Shown here: in pieces, positions 13,301 to 24,563 of the stretch
Position numbering within the stretch: the stretch's first letter is position 1
How the letters are laid out: each line of letters begins with the position of its first letter
Origin: Takakia lepidozioides
Taxonomy: Eukaryota; Streptophyta; Takakiopsida; Takakiales; Takakiaceae
NCBI GenBank assembly: GCA_030704615.1
Contig: CM060731.1
Span: 25,110,001-25,174,000 of the forward strand
Length of the DNA stretch: 64,000 nt
Direction: 5' to 3'
Made by a program: the position numbers and the translations under genes
The notes under the pieces: generated by a model
What the model was told of the DNA's origin: nothing
Databases searched by the model: none
What the model saw: only the letters and a program-made list of their open reading frames with translations

Positions 13301-16300
13301 TTGCAATTTGCAGGTATATCAGTGTTATTCCCTATCTCAAAGAAATCCTCTGGTACTTCAAACTAGAGGTGTCAACATGCCAATTGTACCCACTGATAGA
13401 AATTCTGAAAATCTAGAAGCCCAATGGGTCTGTCTGCATAGCATACAATGAAAACAGAATCAAGTCACAGCTTGTGTTGTAATATTGTGAAATTTGCTTT
13501 TGACTGATTTGATTTCAAAATCCAAGTGAACGTCCAACTGATAGGAAGTTCTTTAATCTGTGAATGTGTTTGCTAGGACGATGAGGGAGACAATGCATTC
13601 CACATAGCTGCTGACATGGCCAAGATGGTTCGAGAAAATCTTGACTGGATTGCTGTGATGCTGCAACGCCCTAACGCTGCAATAGATGTCAAAAATCACA
13701 GGTCAGTGCTAGCAGACTGGGTGGGTATCTACGTGTTATTTGTTAGCAGCTTAAAGAGCATATGTGGCTTTATAGCTGGTGCATTGATGGAGAGCTTCCC
13801 ATCAAAGGAAATGTCACCCTCTCAGTTGCGTTAATGATGGGCTTCCCCAGCCGATGACATTTGCAAGATAATCTTCAGATGTAGCTATGGCTGAAAGTCC
13901 TACCACCAGTACCCCCACAGTTGAGCAAATTTGTTAGGAAAGGGAACCAAGAGGTACAGAAGAGTTGCCACCCAAGGTTAGCAGTACTGGCAGTTTGGAC
14001 TCGATACTACTGATTTCTTTATTGGAGTTATGCATATAATAAGCTAACTCCAGAAAGAAAGAACAAAGAAGTATGAAATTTATCACATCCACACGAGGCC
14101 CAAAGGGCCCAAGCGTCACATTAGAGATTGCTTGCAACCCTTAAAAGTGAAAGGCCTAAAAGATGGAGTGCCCGATGAGGGTAAGCAGCTAACCATCCTG
14201 ATCTACATAAATTGAAGGCTCTTGAAATGTTGAGCAGTCCCTCAGAGATAATAGAACACAGTAGAGAACAGGGGAAAAGAAAATGATATCTGTCTCCACT
14301 TCCTGCATGTTACTGAATCCTACCCTCGTATCGTCTGTTAACTTGATAGAACCAACTCTGATTGCCGAATCCCTATTGAGGACTTAAGAGCATGGCAGAC
14401 AAGTAGCTCTGACAGCTGAGAGAGAAAGAAGTACGTTTATTACTTTCCCCGGAGGCCCAAAAGGGCTAAGTGACGAAATAGAATCACAAAAGTAGACACA
14501 ACTTAAGTCTGAAACAGAGAGAGAAACAGAGAGACAGACAGATTGTGGAGGCTCAGCATGGAATACTTGTTAGCCATCAGGTTGAGGCTGTGGCTGAAGT
14601 GAGAATGGATAAATTGGAAGCAGTGGCAAAACCTTGCGGGACTTGCTGGAGGCCCTGCCCTGTGAGTGGATATCTGAAGACTTGCTCGACTCACTCTCCT
14701 CCAAGGGCATTCAACTTCCTCCAACCAAGTATGTAGTCTGCCTCTTAAACTGGCTCCCAGGTTGATCAACATGACACGTCTCTCTAGTTCTTGTTGTTTC
14801 TGAAGCTTTGTGGGCTTCTTGTGGTATGTCAGGAAGCTTTTGTTTTGTTTGTTCTTTCTTGCTTTGAGCAGTAGTTGCTTTTGGGCTGTTTTTTGGCTCT
14901 GATTTTGTTTCCTCTCTTGTGTTTTTTCCATTTTGTCCCATAAGCTCTTTGAGCTTTCTAATTCAACCTTGCAGGTTTGAGCCGGGAGATTGGGTGAAGT
15001 TTCGGAGGAGTGTGAAAGTGCCCAAGCATGGGTGGCAGGAAGCAAAGCCCCGCAGTGTGGGCTTTGTGCAAAGCATGGGTGAAAACGGCGAGCTCATCAC
15101 GTCATTCTGCACCGGGGACGCACAGGTTTTGTCTGAAGAGATTGTGAAGGTGGTTCCTCTTGACAGGGGCCAACATGTGCGATTGAAAGCTGATGTTACA
15201 GAGCCCAGGTATGCTTCAAAAAATTTCTGGTGTTTTTTCGTTTTTTGTCTTAATTTGTTGTGGTGGTAGTTACCCTGGTGGGCCAAATCCTTACGTCAGT
15301 AAATACTGGTGCATGTCACTTGTAGAACCATGTACAGAGAGTTCAGCTACATGGCTCACGTCTAACTCATTATGAGACCTTTTTGTCACCAGATTTTTTT
15401 TGTCTTCGGTCGCTGAATTACTCTTCTTGTAGTATGATTTCTGTTCCCCAAAAGAATGTAGGTTCTTATTTTGAACCATTTTTTGTGGTATGTTAATCGA
15501 ACAATAATCCTTATTGCTTGATATCTGAACATTAGCTGGAGCATGTTATGCTGGTCCAATCTCTGTTGGTATCCCTCATGGGATATCTACTGGGAGTTCT
15601 GAAGGATTCTATTGTGGTATACAATTGTTCGCTTTCTTGATCTGAAATTTTCTATCTAGAGTCTTGCTCCTTTATCCCCAGATCATCAACTACGCTTGAA
15701 ACATGTGTGATGAAATGTTGACTTCTGCTGTATGCACAAGTGGCTGTGGCGTTCCTGTTCCTCATTGAGCATTTAACATGACAACAAACTATGGAGGTCA
15801 GTCTGTGTTTGACCAAGAAATGAGAAAGATAAAGTGAGCTACAGTCTGGGTCATTGCAGGTATGGATGGCGTGGTCAGTCACGTGAGAGCATTGGCACAG
15901 TGCTCTGTATAGATGACGATGGAATTCTGAGGGTAGGCTTCCCAGGGGCTTCACGTGGCTGGAAAGCAGATCCTGCAGAGATGGAGAGAGTGGAGGAGTT
16001 CAAAATTGGGGACTGGGTGCGCATCCGCCCATCCCTCACAACAGCCAAACATGGACTGGGGCCAGTGACACCTGGTAGCATTGGAGTGGTTTACAGCATT
16101 CGACCTGATAACAGTCTGCTACTGGACTTGAGCTATCTACAGGGTCCATGGCATTGTGAACCTGAGGAAGTTGAGCCTGTGGAACCTTTTAAGGTACACC
16201 TCTACTGTTTCAAGACCTTTTCACTGTCCATGGATGGTGAACATTCTTGTCTAGGCATTTGAAGCACATCTAGGGTATACATATAGTGAGATCATGTTTC

Positions 16301-18835
16301 CATGCCACAGTTGTTGTTCATGACTTAGAACTCAGGATTATAAGCCCTACATTGGCATTGTTGTCCTCCCGATCGCAGGTTGGAGACTGTGTGTGTGTGA
16401 GGAGGTCTGTTGCTGAACCGCGATATGCATGGGGTGGCGAAACACACCATAGTGTTGGAAGGATTAGTGAAGTAAGCAGTGATGGCTTGCTTATGATCGA
16501 TATCACAGGGCGACCTATCTTATGGCAAGCTGACCCTGCAGACATGGAGAAGGTTGAAGATTTTAAGGTTTGTCTCCACCCCAACTTCTTATCTATTGGC
16601 TGAACAACTGTATCAGGTACCGTAAGAGAACACCCTACCTGGATTCTTCCTCCAGCATTATTGTTTTCAAAGGTCTTTTTGTGTGTGGGGGTAAGAAGCA
16701 CAATAATGGGTGTGCGTATTCAGAATTCTTGAGTCCTAGTTCTGAACACCCTTTTGATCTCTTCCATTTGTAGTTTTGTTGTCTTGCTTTGGTGCAGGCA
16801 GGTAGGTGGTACCTTGTTTCATGTGTGGATTTTCACTTTTTCTTCGTTCTTCATCCTTTGTCTGCGAGTCCATTAGCTTTCTGCATCTTCTCAGTGATAG
16901 ATGTGTGCCTATGTAATCACTCAATCCAATTCTTAGAACACGTTTTTAGTTTCTAAGAGTATCATCATTTGACACTACAGGTGGGCGATTGGGTTCGGGT
17001 GAAACCTTCAGTTTCCTCTCCCAAGTATGGGTGGGAAGATGCTACCCGAGGCAGCACTGGCGTTGTTTATTCTTTGGATGAAGAAGGAGATATGGGGGTG
17101 GGTTTTTGCTTCCGCAGCAAACCTTTCACGTGCTCTGTAACAGATATGGAGAAAGTCAACCCTTTTGAGGTGGGTCAAGAGATTCACATCTCACCCACTG
17201 TGACAGAGCCACGACTTGGCTGGTCAACAGAAACTTCAGCAACCACCGGAAAAATCTCGCAAATTGATATGGATGGCACTCTCAATGTGAGAATTTTGTG
17301 CTTGTTTGTCTTGAAATATGTACTGCAAAGTCTGGACAAGCACATCAAACATCTCTTTTCTGTTCAAAAGAATGTGAGGCAACTGCAGGCACAGGAGTCG
17401 GAAGTATGCACGTGAATAAGGTTAATGTGAATGGAATTCCTATTTTCCCACACTGGAAGGGAGGACTACTCCAGATCGAAACTTGATAAATAGATCACAA
17501 TCAAGTGCAATTTTCAATAGACTTGTGGAAACTGGTATGGTAGTAGTTCCTCCAAGCTGACTCTTACTGTTGTGGGGCTGGATGGACCAGGTGAAAGTTG
17601 CAAGCCGTAGTACTCCATGGAGGGTTGCACCAGGTGATGCAGAGCGGCTATCTGGCTTTGAGGTTGGTGACTGGGTGCGATTGAAGACCTCGTTAGGAAC
17701 CAAGCCCAGTTACGACTGGCATGGGGCTGGCAAAGAGAGTATAGCTGTGGTACATAGTGTTTCTGATGCTGGCTACCTAGAACTTGCAGGATGCTTTAGA
17801 ACAGGGCGGTGGATGACACATTATTCAGAAGTGGATAAAGTGCCAGTGCTTAAAATAGGGCAGCATGTGCGTTTTCAGGCAGGCATAACAGAACCTCGAT
17901 GGGGATGGAGGGGCTGTTCTTCTGCCAGTAAAGGTGTGATCATAGGGGTACATGCAGACGGGGAAGTGCGTGTTGCATTTTCTGGACTGACTGCCACATG
18001 GCGTGCGGATCCTGCCAACCTGGAGAAAGATGAGATGTTCGATGTTGGAGACTGGGTCAAAGTGAAGGAGGACATGGTTGAACCAAGGCATGGGTGGAAG
18101 GGTCTCCGTCCTGGGAGCATTGGAGTTGTTCAGGGGATGGCATATGAGAATGAGGAAGAGGTGGAAGGAACGGCTCTCCTAGTCGGCTTCTGTGGGGAGC
18201 AGGAGAGATGGCTTGGATTGCCACACGAAATAGAGAGAGTAGCACCTGTACGAATTGGGCAACAAGTTAGAGTGAAGGCGTCTTTAACGCAACCTAGGTT
18301 TGGGTGGTCTGGCCACAGCCATGGCGACCTAGGGACTGTCACTTCCGTTGATGCTGATGGAAGGTTAAGAATACATTCATCTGTTGGCTCACAAAAGACA
18401 TGGATGCTGGACCCAGCCGAGGTGGAAGTAGTGGAGGAGCAACCCATTCACATTGGGGAATGGGTAAGAGTTAGGCCTTCAATCCCCACCCCAGCCCACC
18501 AATGGGGGGAAGTTACGCACAAGAGTATTGGTGTTGTGCACCGCATCGATGATGAAGGGGACTTGTGGGTTGCCTTCTGCTTCCTAGAGAGGTTGTGGGT
18601 GTGCAAGCCAGCAGAGATGGAAAGGGTACATTCTTTCACGATAGGTGATGTCATAAGGGTAAAGCAGTCAGTGGTCACCCCTCGGTGGGGTTGGGGCATT
18701 GAAACATATGCCAGCCGTGGTGTTGTTGCAGGTGTTGATGCTGATGGAAAGTTGAGAATACGTTTTGCCAGGCGGGAGGGCCGGTTGTGGGTAGGAGATC
18801 CATCTGATGTGGAGCTTAATTCTGAGGCACTTTAG
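7308..18835 (+). CDS. KEG: KEG-type E3 ubiquitin ligase (RING, kinase, ankyrin, HERC2-like repeats)
   Basis: KEEP ON GOING-type ligases ubiquitinate signalling proteins at the trans-Golgi/early endosome; in Arabidopsis KEG targets ABI5. Sixteen exons: 7308-8020, 8833-9213, 9706-9936, 10271-10396, 11360-11696, 11959-12116, 12598-12755, 12951-13072, 13179-13313, 13577-13701, 14624-14728, 14975-15208, 15860-16193, 16379-16567, 16981-17286, 17591-18835 (TAG). They sum to 4899 nt, 1632 aa, close to the roughly 1625 aa of the Arabidopsis protein. The RING is C3HC4 with C6, C9, C25, H27, C30, C33, C48, C51. The kinase domain (about 160-430) keeps VAVK (K166) but has C-M-N (257-259) in place of HRD and D277-Y-G in place of DFG, as in the family. 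Ankyrin repeats cover about 450-860. Tandem GDWVRV...GW...DPAEMERV repeats fill 865-1632. The start follows a leader-intron acceptor. All phases close. Confidence 0.96.
10555..10810 (+). repeat. tRNA-like SINE candidate in KEG intron 4
   Basis: A stretch reading GGCCCTGTGGATAGGGC (box-A-like), followed about 35 bases later by GTGGGGTTAAAGCC (diverged box B), resembles the head of a tRNA-derived SINE in the + orientation. A GC-rich body of about 150 bases follows. No poly-A or simple-repeat tail with target duplications could be fixed. Confidence 0.4.
13980..14530. repeat. Two copies of a GGCCC-hairpin repeat in KEG intron 10
   Basis: Near 14065-14115 an ATTTATCACATCC segment is followed by GGCCCAAAGGGCC, a palindrome. 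Near 14435-14480 a TTTATTACTTTCC segment is followed by GGAGGCCCAAAAGGGC. A third, similar arrangement occurs at about 61660-61700. The order (short TTATNAC motif, then a GGGCCC-type hairpin) mirrors the LINE 3' ends elsewhere in the window but with a different hairpin, suggesting a related family. Confidence 0.45.
14815..14966 (+). repeat. LINE 3'-end copy directly before KEG exon 12
   Basis: The tract CTCTTGTGTTTTTTCCATTT, then TGTCCCATAAGCTCTTTGAG and CTTTC, matches the 3' end of the LINE family seen at 48890-49085, including the AAGCTC-N3-GAGCTT hairpin. The acceptor CAG of exon 12 follows within about 10 bases, so the repeat now supplies the sequence around the polypyrimidine tract of that intron. 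Confidence 0.65.
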
Positions 18836-20380
18836 CATACAGCTTGACACGCACTGAACTAACATATCAAAATTTTGATCATGCCACTGTTATTTGAGTA
18901 TGAGGGTGGAATTATGGGCATCAAGTCAAACGTGCCTTCACAAGACCAACAAGAGCACTGACATCTGTTAGGTGTTCCTGTTCAGGAATTTGTGTACCAG
19001 CCTTGCAAGAGCCGTCCATCCAGAATTAGCAAGGTTAGTTGGTGGCTGCCGCGTGCATGACAGGTTGATGAAGAAAAATGAGACATGTGTGGTTGACCAT
19101 TGCACTGAACGGTACCCTGTGTTGAATTCAACAGCGGCCTACACAGGTGTCAAAGGGCAGGTGAGGGGTAAGAAGATCTCCTCAAGACCTGCGAACGTTC
19201 TTATGCCACAGTTGGCTTCCACATGGGAGCCTGGCACAGGCCAGGGTGAGCAGAAAGGGTAGGGTGGGCTGTTGGGAAATGCATCCTTGCTGCGGCTGAT
19301 TTTAGCCAGTGTGGCAGCCCTGCTATGGGAATGTTGTTTACTTCAAAGGCAATAGATGAGTTTTGTCTGGTGGGCTTGCGATTTTAACCTTGGCATTCTA
19401 GGGCGGGATATTACTTACGAAGGGTTTGCGTTCGGACTTCATGGAAGGTTTCAATCGCACTCCTACCAGGTCCGTTGCCTACTTAAGAATAGATCTAAGA
19501 TCCTGTGTGCATCATGGCCAATCCACTGTACAGGTTACTCTCACTGACAAGAGGGATTTTCTACTAATACGCGATGGACAGAGAAGGAAATACTTGGTTC
19601 TTACATTAGATAAAGCAATTATACTTCCTGTAACATTTTTAATCTTATGTGGTGATTCTATGAAGACTGGCACTTTGCAGCAGACTTGCAATATATTTGA
19701 AGTTCATTCATTGAAAACATCCGTGGAGTGTGTCGATATAGACACCCTCTCTGTATTGGCTTTTTATAGTGGGATTTGCTTGATGTCGATAAAATCCAGG
19801 CCCTTCAGAAGCATCATGCAGGGTCTTTGGGGGATTCGGTCAATCTGCAGTGATGTGACCACTGCATCTTATAAGTCTGCTATTTTTTGTGTAGCAAAAT
19901 ATGCTGCGCTGCAGATCTGGATCGGTCACTGCAGTCATCATTGATTCTTGGAGTTGACTTGTTTATGAATGATGCAAATATAACGCGAACGGAGTTCATT
20001 GGGCCAACTACTCTCGACTTAACTGACCATGGACATTGTTTATGAATGATGCAAATATAACAAGAACAGAGTTCATTGCCAACCACTCGTCTAAACTGAC
20101 CCATTGACATTTTATTGTGCCAATTTTGCAGAAACATGGAAGATTTGTTTTACCAGGTAGTAATCACAGATACCAACAAGATACAAGTTTGAATGACTTA
20201 TTCGATAACAAATGTTCTATCATTGATAATCTTATGTTGCAAATGATGGTGGACACGTGTTCAAGAGGTTGTGTGGTTCGAATAGTCCTTGTAGAGGTAT
20301 CAAAAAATTTGTCGTGCGCATACATATCGCTACACAACTACATCGCTGTCCAAAACCACATAACACATGTGCACACCACA
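18836..20380. other. KEG 3' flank with no recognised gene
   Basis: Reading frames here are short and show no family features. The first few hundred bases probably hold the KEG 3' UTR. The only clear structure is the tandem duplication near 19960-20110, listed separately. Confidence 0.5.
19960..20110 (+). repeat. 77-base tandem duplication
   Basis: The unit starting TGTTTATGAATGATGCAAAT occurs at 19960 and again at 20037. The copies share the blocks ATAAC, GAAC-GAGTTCATTG, CCAAC-ACTC and GACATT with scattered changes. It lies in noncoding DNA about 650 bases from the presumed right part of the retroelement. Confidence 0.85.
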
Positions 20381-20500
20381 CTCTAGTATACCACTAGTTC
20401 GCCACTAGTCCAACCACTAGGCTACAACTAGTCAGTCACTAGGCTGCAACTATGTTGCCCACTATGGCAGTCACTAGTCCACACAATCGTTCCCCTAGCT
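20381..20500 (-). repeat. CACTAGT-rich array at the retroelement's 3' side
   Basis: The word CACTAG or CTAGT recurs about ten times in 120 bases with irregular spacing of roughly 10-20 bases. It lies beyond the last recognisable coding domain, where a 3' LTR or UTR would be expected. No second copy was found at the 5' side, so it cannot be called an LTR. Confidence 0.5.
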
Positions 20501-20745
20501 GGTGCTTAGGTCCCTCTAAGTTCAGGTAGCCACAAGATGTGATAGTTACCATAGCCTCACTAAGTCCTCCACCACTGTCCCTATTACACTCAAACTCGAT
20601 AGATCAAGAGGCCAGGTGCAAGAGTTGCCCCATCGTTAGTCGCCGTCTTGCAACCTGTGAACTTGAATTTGACATCTCGTGTATTGACTCCTATGAGCTT
20701 GGCCTCCCATGTCTTGTTAGCTGCCTCCAGTCATGTCCACTGCCA

Positions 20746-22030
20746 CTATTCCAAGCAGTGTGGACACAACCAATCTCCGTCAGGAACCTTCTCAAGAGGT
20801 GGTGTCAAGCATCCCATATGCCAACCCCTACGATCACACACCAGCATGGTGGCTGCCCCTTTGGCAGACCCACAGAGCATGCACCTCAAACCTGCAGGTA
20901 CCACTGCCAAGTTTGGGTCAACTCTGCCATCGACAGTGGGAAGGACATGACGCACAATTACGCACATGGTCCTTCCAAGTCATGCCATCCCGACCCTCCA
21001 AGATCAGGACTCCTGAGGGTAACACCTCTCGAACCCTCAGAATAACACGTCCTGCAGTGATATCCAGGGTCGTAGGAGTAGTCTGCTGCAAATAAACATA
21101 GTCACCAGGGCTAAACCTCCGAACCCCATGACAATATCATCCACCACGTATAGTGGCATACCTCAACGTATCACGGTGTTGTGCAATGACAAGGTTCTCA
21201 AAAGCCATGGGCATGACTTTCTTGAACAAGTCTACACGCTGATCACATGCACGTACCCACACGTCCGGATCATCAAGGTTAAGGACTTGAGTTGTGTCCC
21301 TACGAATGGCTGCATGCAAATCCGGCTCTCGGCGAAAGAGAAGGAAATATGGTGAGAAAGATGCAAATGATGCTTGTTTGCTGATCCTGCAGCCCATGGC
21401 TAACCAAGGCACCTGAAGATCCCAATCTCCTAGGTGTCATTTCTGCAAGCCATACTTGCGCAAACCCCTCTTCACCGTCTGGACAACTCTCTCTACCAAG
21501 CCATCGGCCTCAGGATGATCCCGAGAAGTGGTGCGGTGGTCTATCAAGGCTTTATCACACAAAGCCTGAAACTCCCCCAAGAACTCTCTCCCTTGGTCCG
21601 TGAGTTCCTCAGCTGGAGCACCAAATCGGCTAAGCACACGATCCAAGAATGCATACGCAGCCCCCTCACTAGCCTTGTCAGGCAATGGAACCAACTCAAT
21701 CCACTTGGAGAAGTGTTCCACCATCACCAACACATATCTGTGGTGACGCATAGTCAGTGACAATGGTCTTGCGAAGTCAAGACTTCACCTGTAGCCCAAT
21801 CCCATGATTGGTAAATTATGTAACTGTGGTGTAGGGGCGTTAAATGAAGCACGCACCCTGTCACACACCATGCACCTAGCCACGAACTGTTGCACCTCTG
21901 TATGCATACCACGCCACCAATACTGCCCCTGCAGTAAACTGTGAGTGCGTCGCACTCCAAAATGCCCCAACTCCTCATAGGCATGCCGCACTAACCGTGC
22001 ACGCTGTGTGGGGTGAGGCACAATCCTCAC
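20746..22030 (-). pseudogene. Integrase with C-terminal PHD-like finger (retroelement pol 3' part)
   Basis: The H2C2 zinc-binding domain is visible at 22030-21870 (RHAYEELGHFGVRRT, then CMVCDRV). The catalytic core follows: first Asp in SLDF near 21775, second Asp in ELTDQGREF, and Glu in GLVERVVQT, fitting D,D,E. An in-frame TGA at 21785-21787 stands where a Trp codon is expected just before the core. A C-terminal segment with GDYVYLQQ and LPSGVLILEG in shifted frames runs over about 21140-20990. It ends in a PHD-like finger (20900-20750) with CMLC, CDRRGWHMGC and WLCPHC. The finger lacks one zinc ligand: CDxCxxxWH is shortened by two residues. Frameshifts and stops make this non-functional here. 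The family would integrate cDNA, and a PHD could bind histone tails; that role is inference. Confidence 0.82.
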
Positions 22031-22254
22031 CCGACCATCCTCCTATACTCGGAGTAGATGTATCCCCTCCCACTTGAACCTCTTGACTCATTGCAGGATC
22101 TGATCCCTCTCCTTGGCAGTCACGGTGGTTGTTATGTCTCCAGTACGGAGGTAGTCCAACACAGCCGAATCCTCATGTATATCTCTGGTACCACCTGGCT
22201 CATCACTAGCCTCAAACACTCCGTCTACAGTCATCCCTGTTGTAGGTCCAACCT

Positions 22255-22535
22255 GACCTCCCAGAGATCTTGAGTCCTCATCTGAATCAAAGACCTCTTC
22301 ATGTCACTGTATCTATAGGGTCTCCGAAAGATTGGCGTGTCAGTGGCCAACTCAATATGGATCTCTTGACCCTTCAGTGCTCCCAAGTTCTTCAAACTGA
22401 AGGCAAAACAATTCTTGTAAGCCCTCAGGAACCGCCGTATATGTCGTCTCTCTCCTCCGGTGACAATGGGTCCAATGTCAGGCTCCCAATTGTCCTCCGT
22501 AACTATAACCTTAAGTCCAGTGGGCTTAGAGGTAG
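22255..22535 (-). pseudogene. Reverse transcriptase N-terminal remnant with internal deletion
   Basis: On the minus strand the run FAFSLKNLGALKG, IHIELATDTPIF, RRPYRYSDMKR matches the segment that precedes the gypsy RT fingers (the usual QRPYR...E motif). The frame then passes near 22255 straight into sequence typical of the RNase H-integrase linker and the H2C2 finger at 22030. The RT palm with its YxDD box and all of RNase H are missing, an absence of several hundred codons. This copy cannot reverse-transcribe itself. Confidence 0.75.
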
Positions 22536-22879
22536 AGGACGCATCCAGTGGTTGCTATGTTGCAACCTCTTGAGTTGTACTCCCTACTGCTCAGTCAATG
22601 ACAAGACCTCATCTTGCCCCATCATCTCATCCTCGAGGACTTCCTCAACCTGAGAAAAATCCCCAGCCTCATCCATCACCGCCACCTTGGCTGCCAACTC
22701 CTTCTGAACCTCGAGCACCTCCCACGTGTGCCATGGATGCCTGCACCCCGTGGTCCTCACATGCTCGCCCCCACTCACTGCCTGTACCGTCTCGGTAGGC
22801 AGAGAGACCATCGAGGGAAGTGTACACCGCACTCTGCGTTGCTCAGCCATAGCCAAGCTGATAATCCAGGTCAAGCAAT

Positions 22880-24125
22880 TGAGATCCATTGTTTGCCCCA
22901 ACACCTGACGACGTGATGCCTCAGAAAGAGACGACACCGCCGTGGTACCAGTGGTAAAACCCATTGCCCGCTCACGCTCGTCAGCATTAGGCTCCACTAA
23001 TTGCTGCAACTGAGCATCCCACAGGAGACCAAATCCACTATCCCGGAAAGCATGCGATCCTGGGAAACTGAGCAGTATAGGTAATGTTGCTCATGGTTGA
23101 CCCACCTTGTTGACCCCTGCCAAAGGCGAACGGTCATCGTGTCTCACACGCTGAGACTGCCTCCCTGTGCCCAGAATGCTATCCACTGTGAGATGTGCTG
23201 GCCGCTGCACCCCATCAAATGCACGCTTGAGCAGTGCGGGTGACATCAAGTTAGTCCACCAAAGCCGTGAACGATGAGCCCGTGACCCCACTGTAGCTGC
23301 ATCTAGCAACACTGCTGATCCAAACCACAACCGGACTTGATGCACACTGGCCATCACCCTGACCCGAGAATCGCCCATCAGTGGCACATTCTCCAAGATG
23401 TATGCTGGAGATACAGCTTGATGAAGCTGCAAGTGGCGCAAACCCCGCACCATCTCCCAAAACAGACCCGACCTCGAGTCTCGCAATCCATTGCCATGCC
23501 CGGCTGATGAATGCCCTTGGCAAGGCCAACCTGCCACTACCAGATCAATGGAGCCAACCCGTTCCAAATCCTGCGCCCCCAGCAACGAAATGTCTGCTAG
23601 CAATGCCTGCTGATATCCACGAACTGCAGACACCGGCAACAACTCAGGGTACCGCTTCACCAACTGAGCAACATGGCGAAGTGAAACGCGTCGTGCAATC
23701 TCATCCCTCTCCACATACAGGTAACGCCGAACTTGTACACCTGCCTGTAACACAGCAGCCAATCCGGTGCTGATCCCACCAAATAAGTCCAGAAGACAAA
23801 TGCCTTCATCCGGATACTGCCACACAATAAGTGTGGTGTCCAATGATGACAACTGAGGTGGTCCTGGTGCAATCCCCGCACTCTCCTCCTCTCCTGACGG
23901 TACAAAAGCCTCCACCCAGGCTTGTTGCACCCGTCGATCAGCATCCCGCTGCAAATCCTTGCTCGTGCCCCACAATGGAGTCTGAGCAACTATGGTAGAC
24001 AACTCCGCCATACCATACATGCCATCCTGCTCTCCCGGAGGTGTCACATCCTCTGAATGAGCGTTGCCCTCAAGCAACTCTCCAGGCCAACTCACTGCCG
24101 CTGTGAATGCTGCTAGTGTCGGCAT
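22880..24125 (-). pseudogene. Cytosine-5 DNA methyltransferase domain inside retroelement pol
   Basis: The 344-codon stretch 24125-23091 has motif I CLLDLFGGISTG (residues 110-121), motif II YVERDEIA, motif IV GWPCQGHSSAG with catalytic Cys202 (codon near 23522-23520), motif VI ILENVPLMG and motif VIII SRAHRSRLWW (281-290). After one TGA (23091-23093), the same frame continues with motif IX ERERAMGF (near 22979) and motif X VLGQTMDLN (near 22900). These are the ordered motifs of C5 methyltransferases, which transfer methyl from SAM to cytosine in DNA. It is in frame with the protease upstream (one TAG at 24135-24137 between them), so I read it as part of the polyprotein, not a separate host gene. 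The subfamily is unclear: PCQGHSSAG resembles Dcm/Dnmt1-type more than the SPCND of DNMT3. The TGA makes this copy probably inactive. Confidence 0.85.
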
Positions 24126-24137
24126 CTTGCCTCGCTA

Positions 24138-24563
24138 GGCAACCGCAACTCCTCCTATGAACGTCACATGGAGCTGCACACGCCGGCCCTCCCCTGACTG
24201 CCATCCAGGTCTATAAGAAGCCGACTCCTCCCAAAAATCCAGGGTGAAGCCCATGGGGTACAACGTTGCCCCACCAACCAGGACATCGTACGAGACCGCG
24301 TCTGTCACAATGGCCTTGGCTCGCATCACTGAGCCATCTGTAGGATGATCCAGCCGTAGTCTGATAGCCAACTCACGCCGTGTCATGCCCCGAGCCTGCT
24401 CCGATCCTCCCAGAGACGTCTGTATCTGGAAAGGACAAGGCTCCATATCCGCCTTCGTGAGGCCCAAGCCTGCAATAGCAGCTCTGCCCAACATCAATGG
24501 TTGAGCTCCTGAGTCCAACAAGACCCGCAATGGCCGGCACCTCTTGCTTGCCGGTCCATTCAA
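24138..24563 (-). pseudogene. Retropepsin-like aspartic protease (retroelement pol 5' part)
   Basis: The segment LRVLLDSGAQPLMLG carries the D-S-G-A catalytic motif of retroviral-type proteases, and a YDVLVGGATLYPMGF stretch fits the second hydrophobic-G-R/G region of the fold. It would cut the polyprotein. The same frame runs left past 24563 to about 24780, with one TAG at 24579-24581, into sequence that may be the gag-protease linker. No gag capsid or zinc knuckle is seen. Confidence 0.75.

Noticed and set aside
19426-19944. 172-codon open frame after KEG
   Set aside because: No recognisable domain, no splice or promoter context, and composition like the noncoding flank.
20539-21095. Overlapping plus-strand open frames of 100-168 codons
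   Set aside because: They are antisense to the integrase C-terminus and PHD-like finger, whose minus-strand reading matches known domains.
23091-24125. The methyltransferase as an ordinary host gene
   Set aside because: It is in the same frame as the retropepsin, sits between protease and RT sequence, has no introns unlike most host genes here, and shares the element's GC-rich composition.
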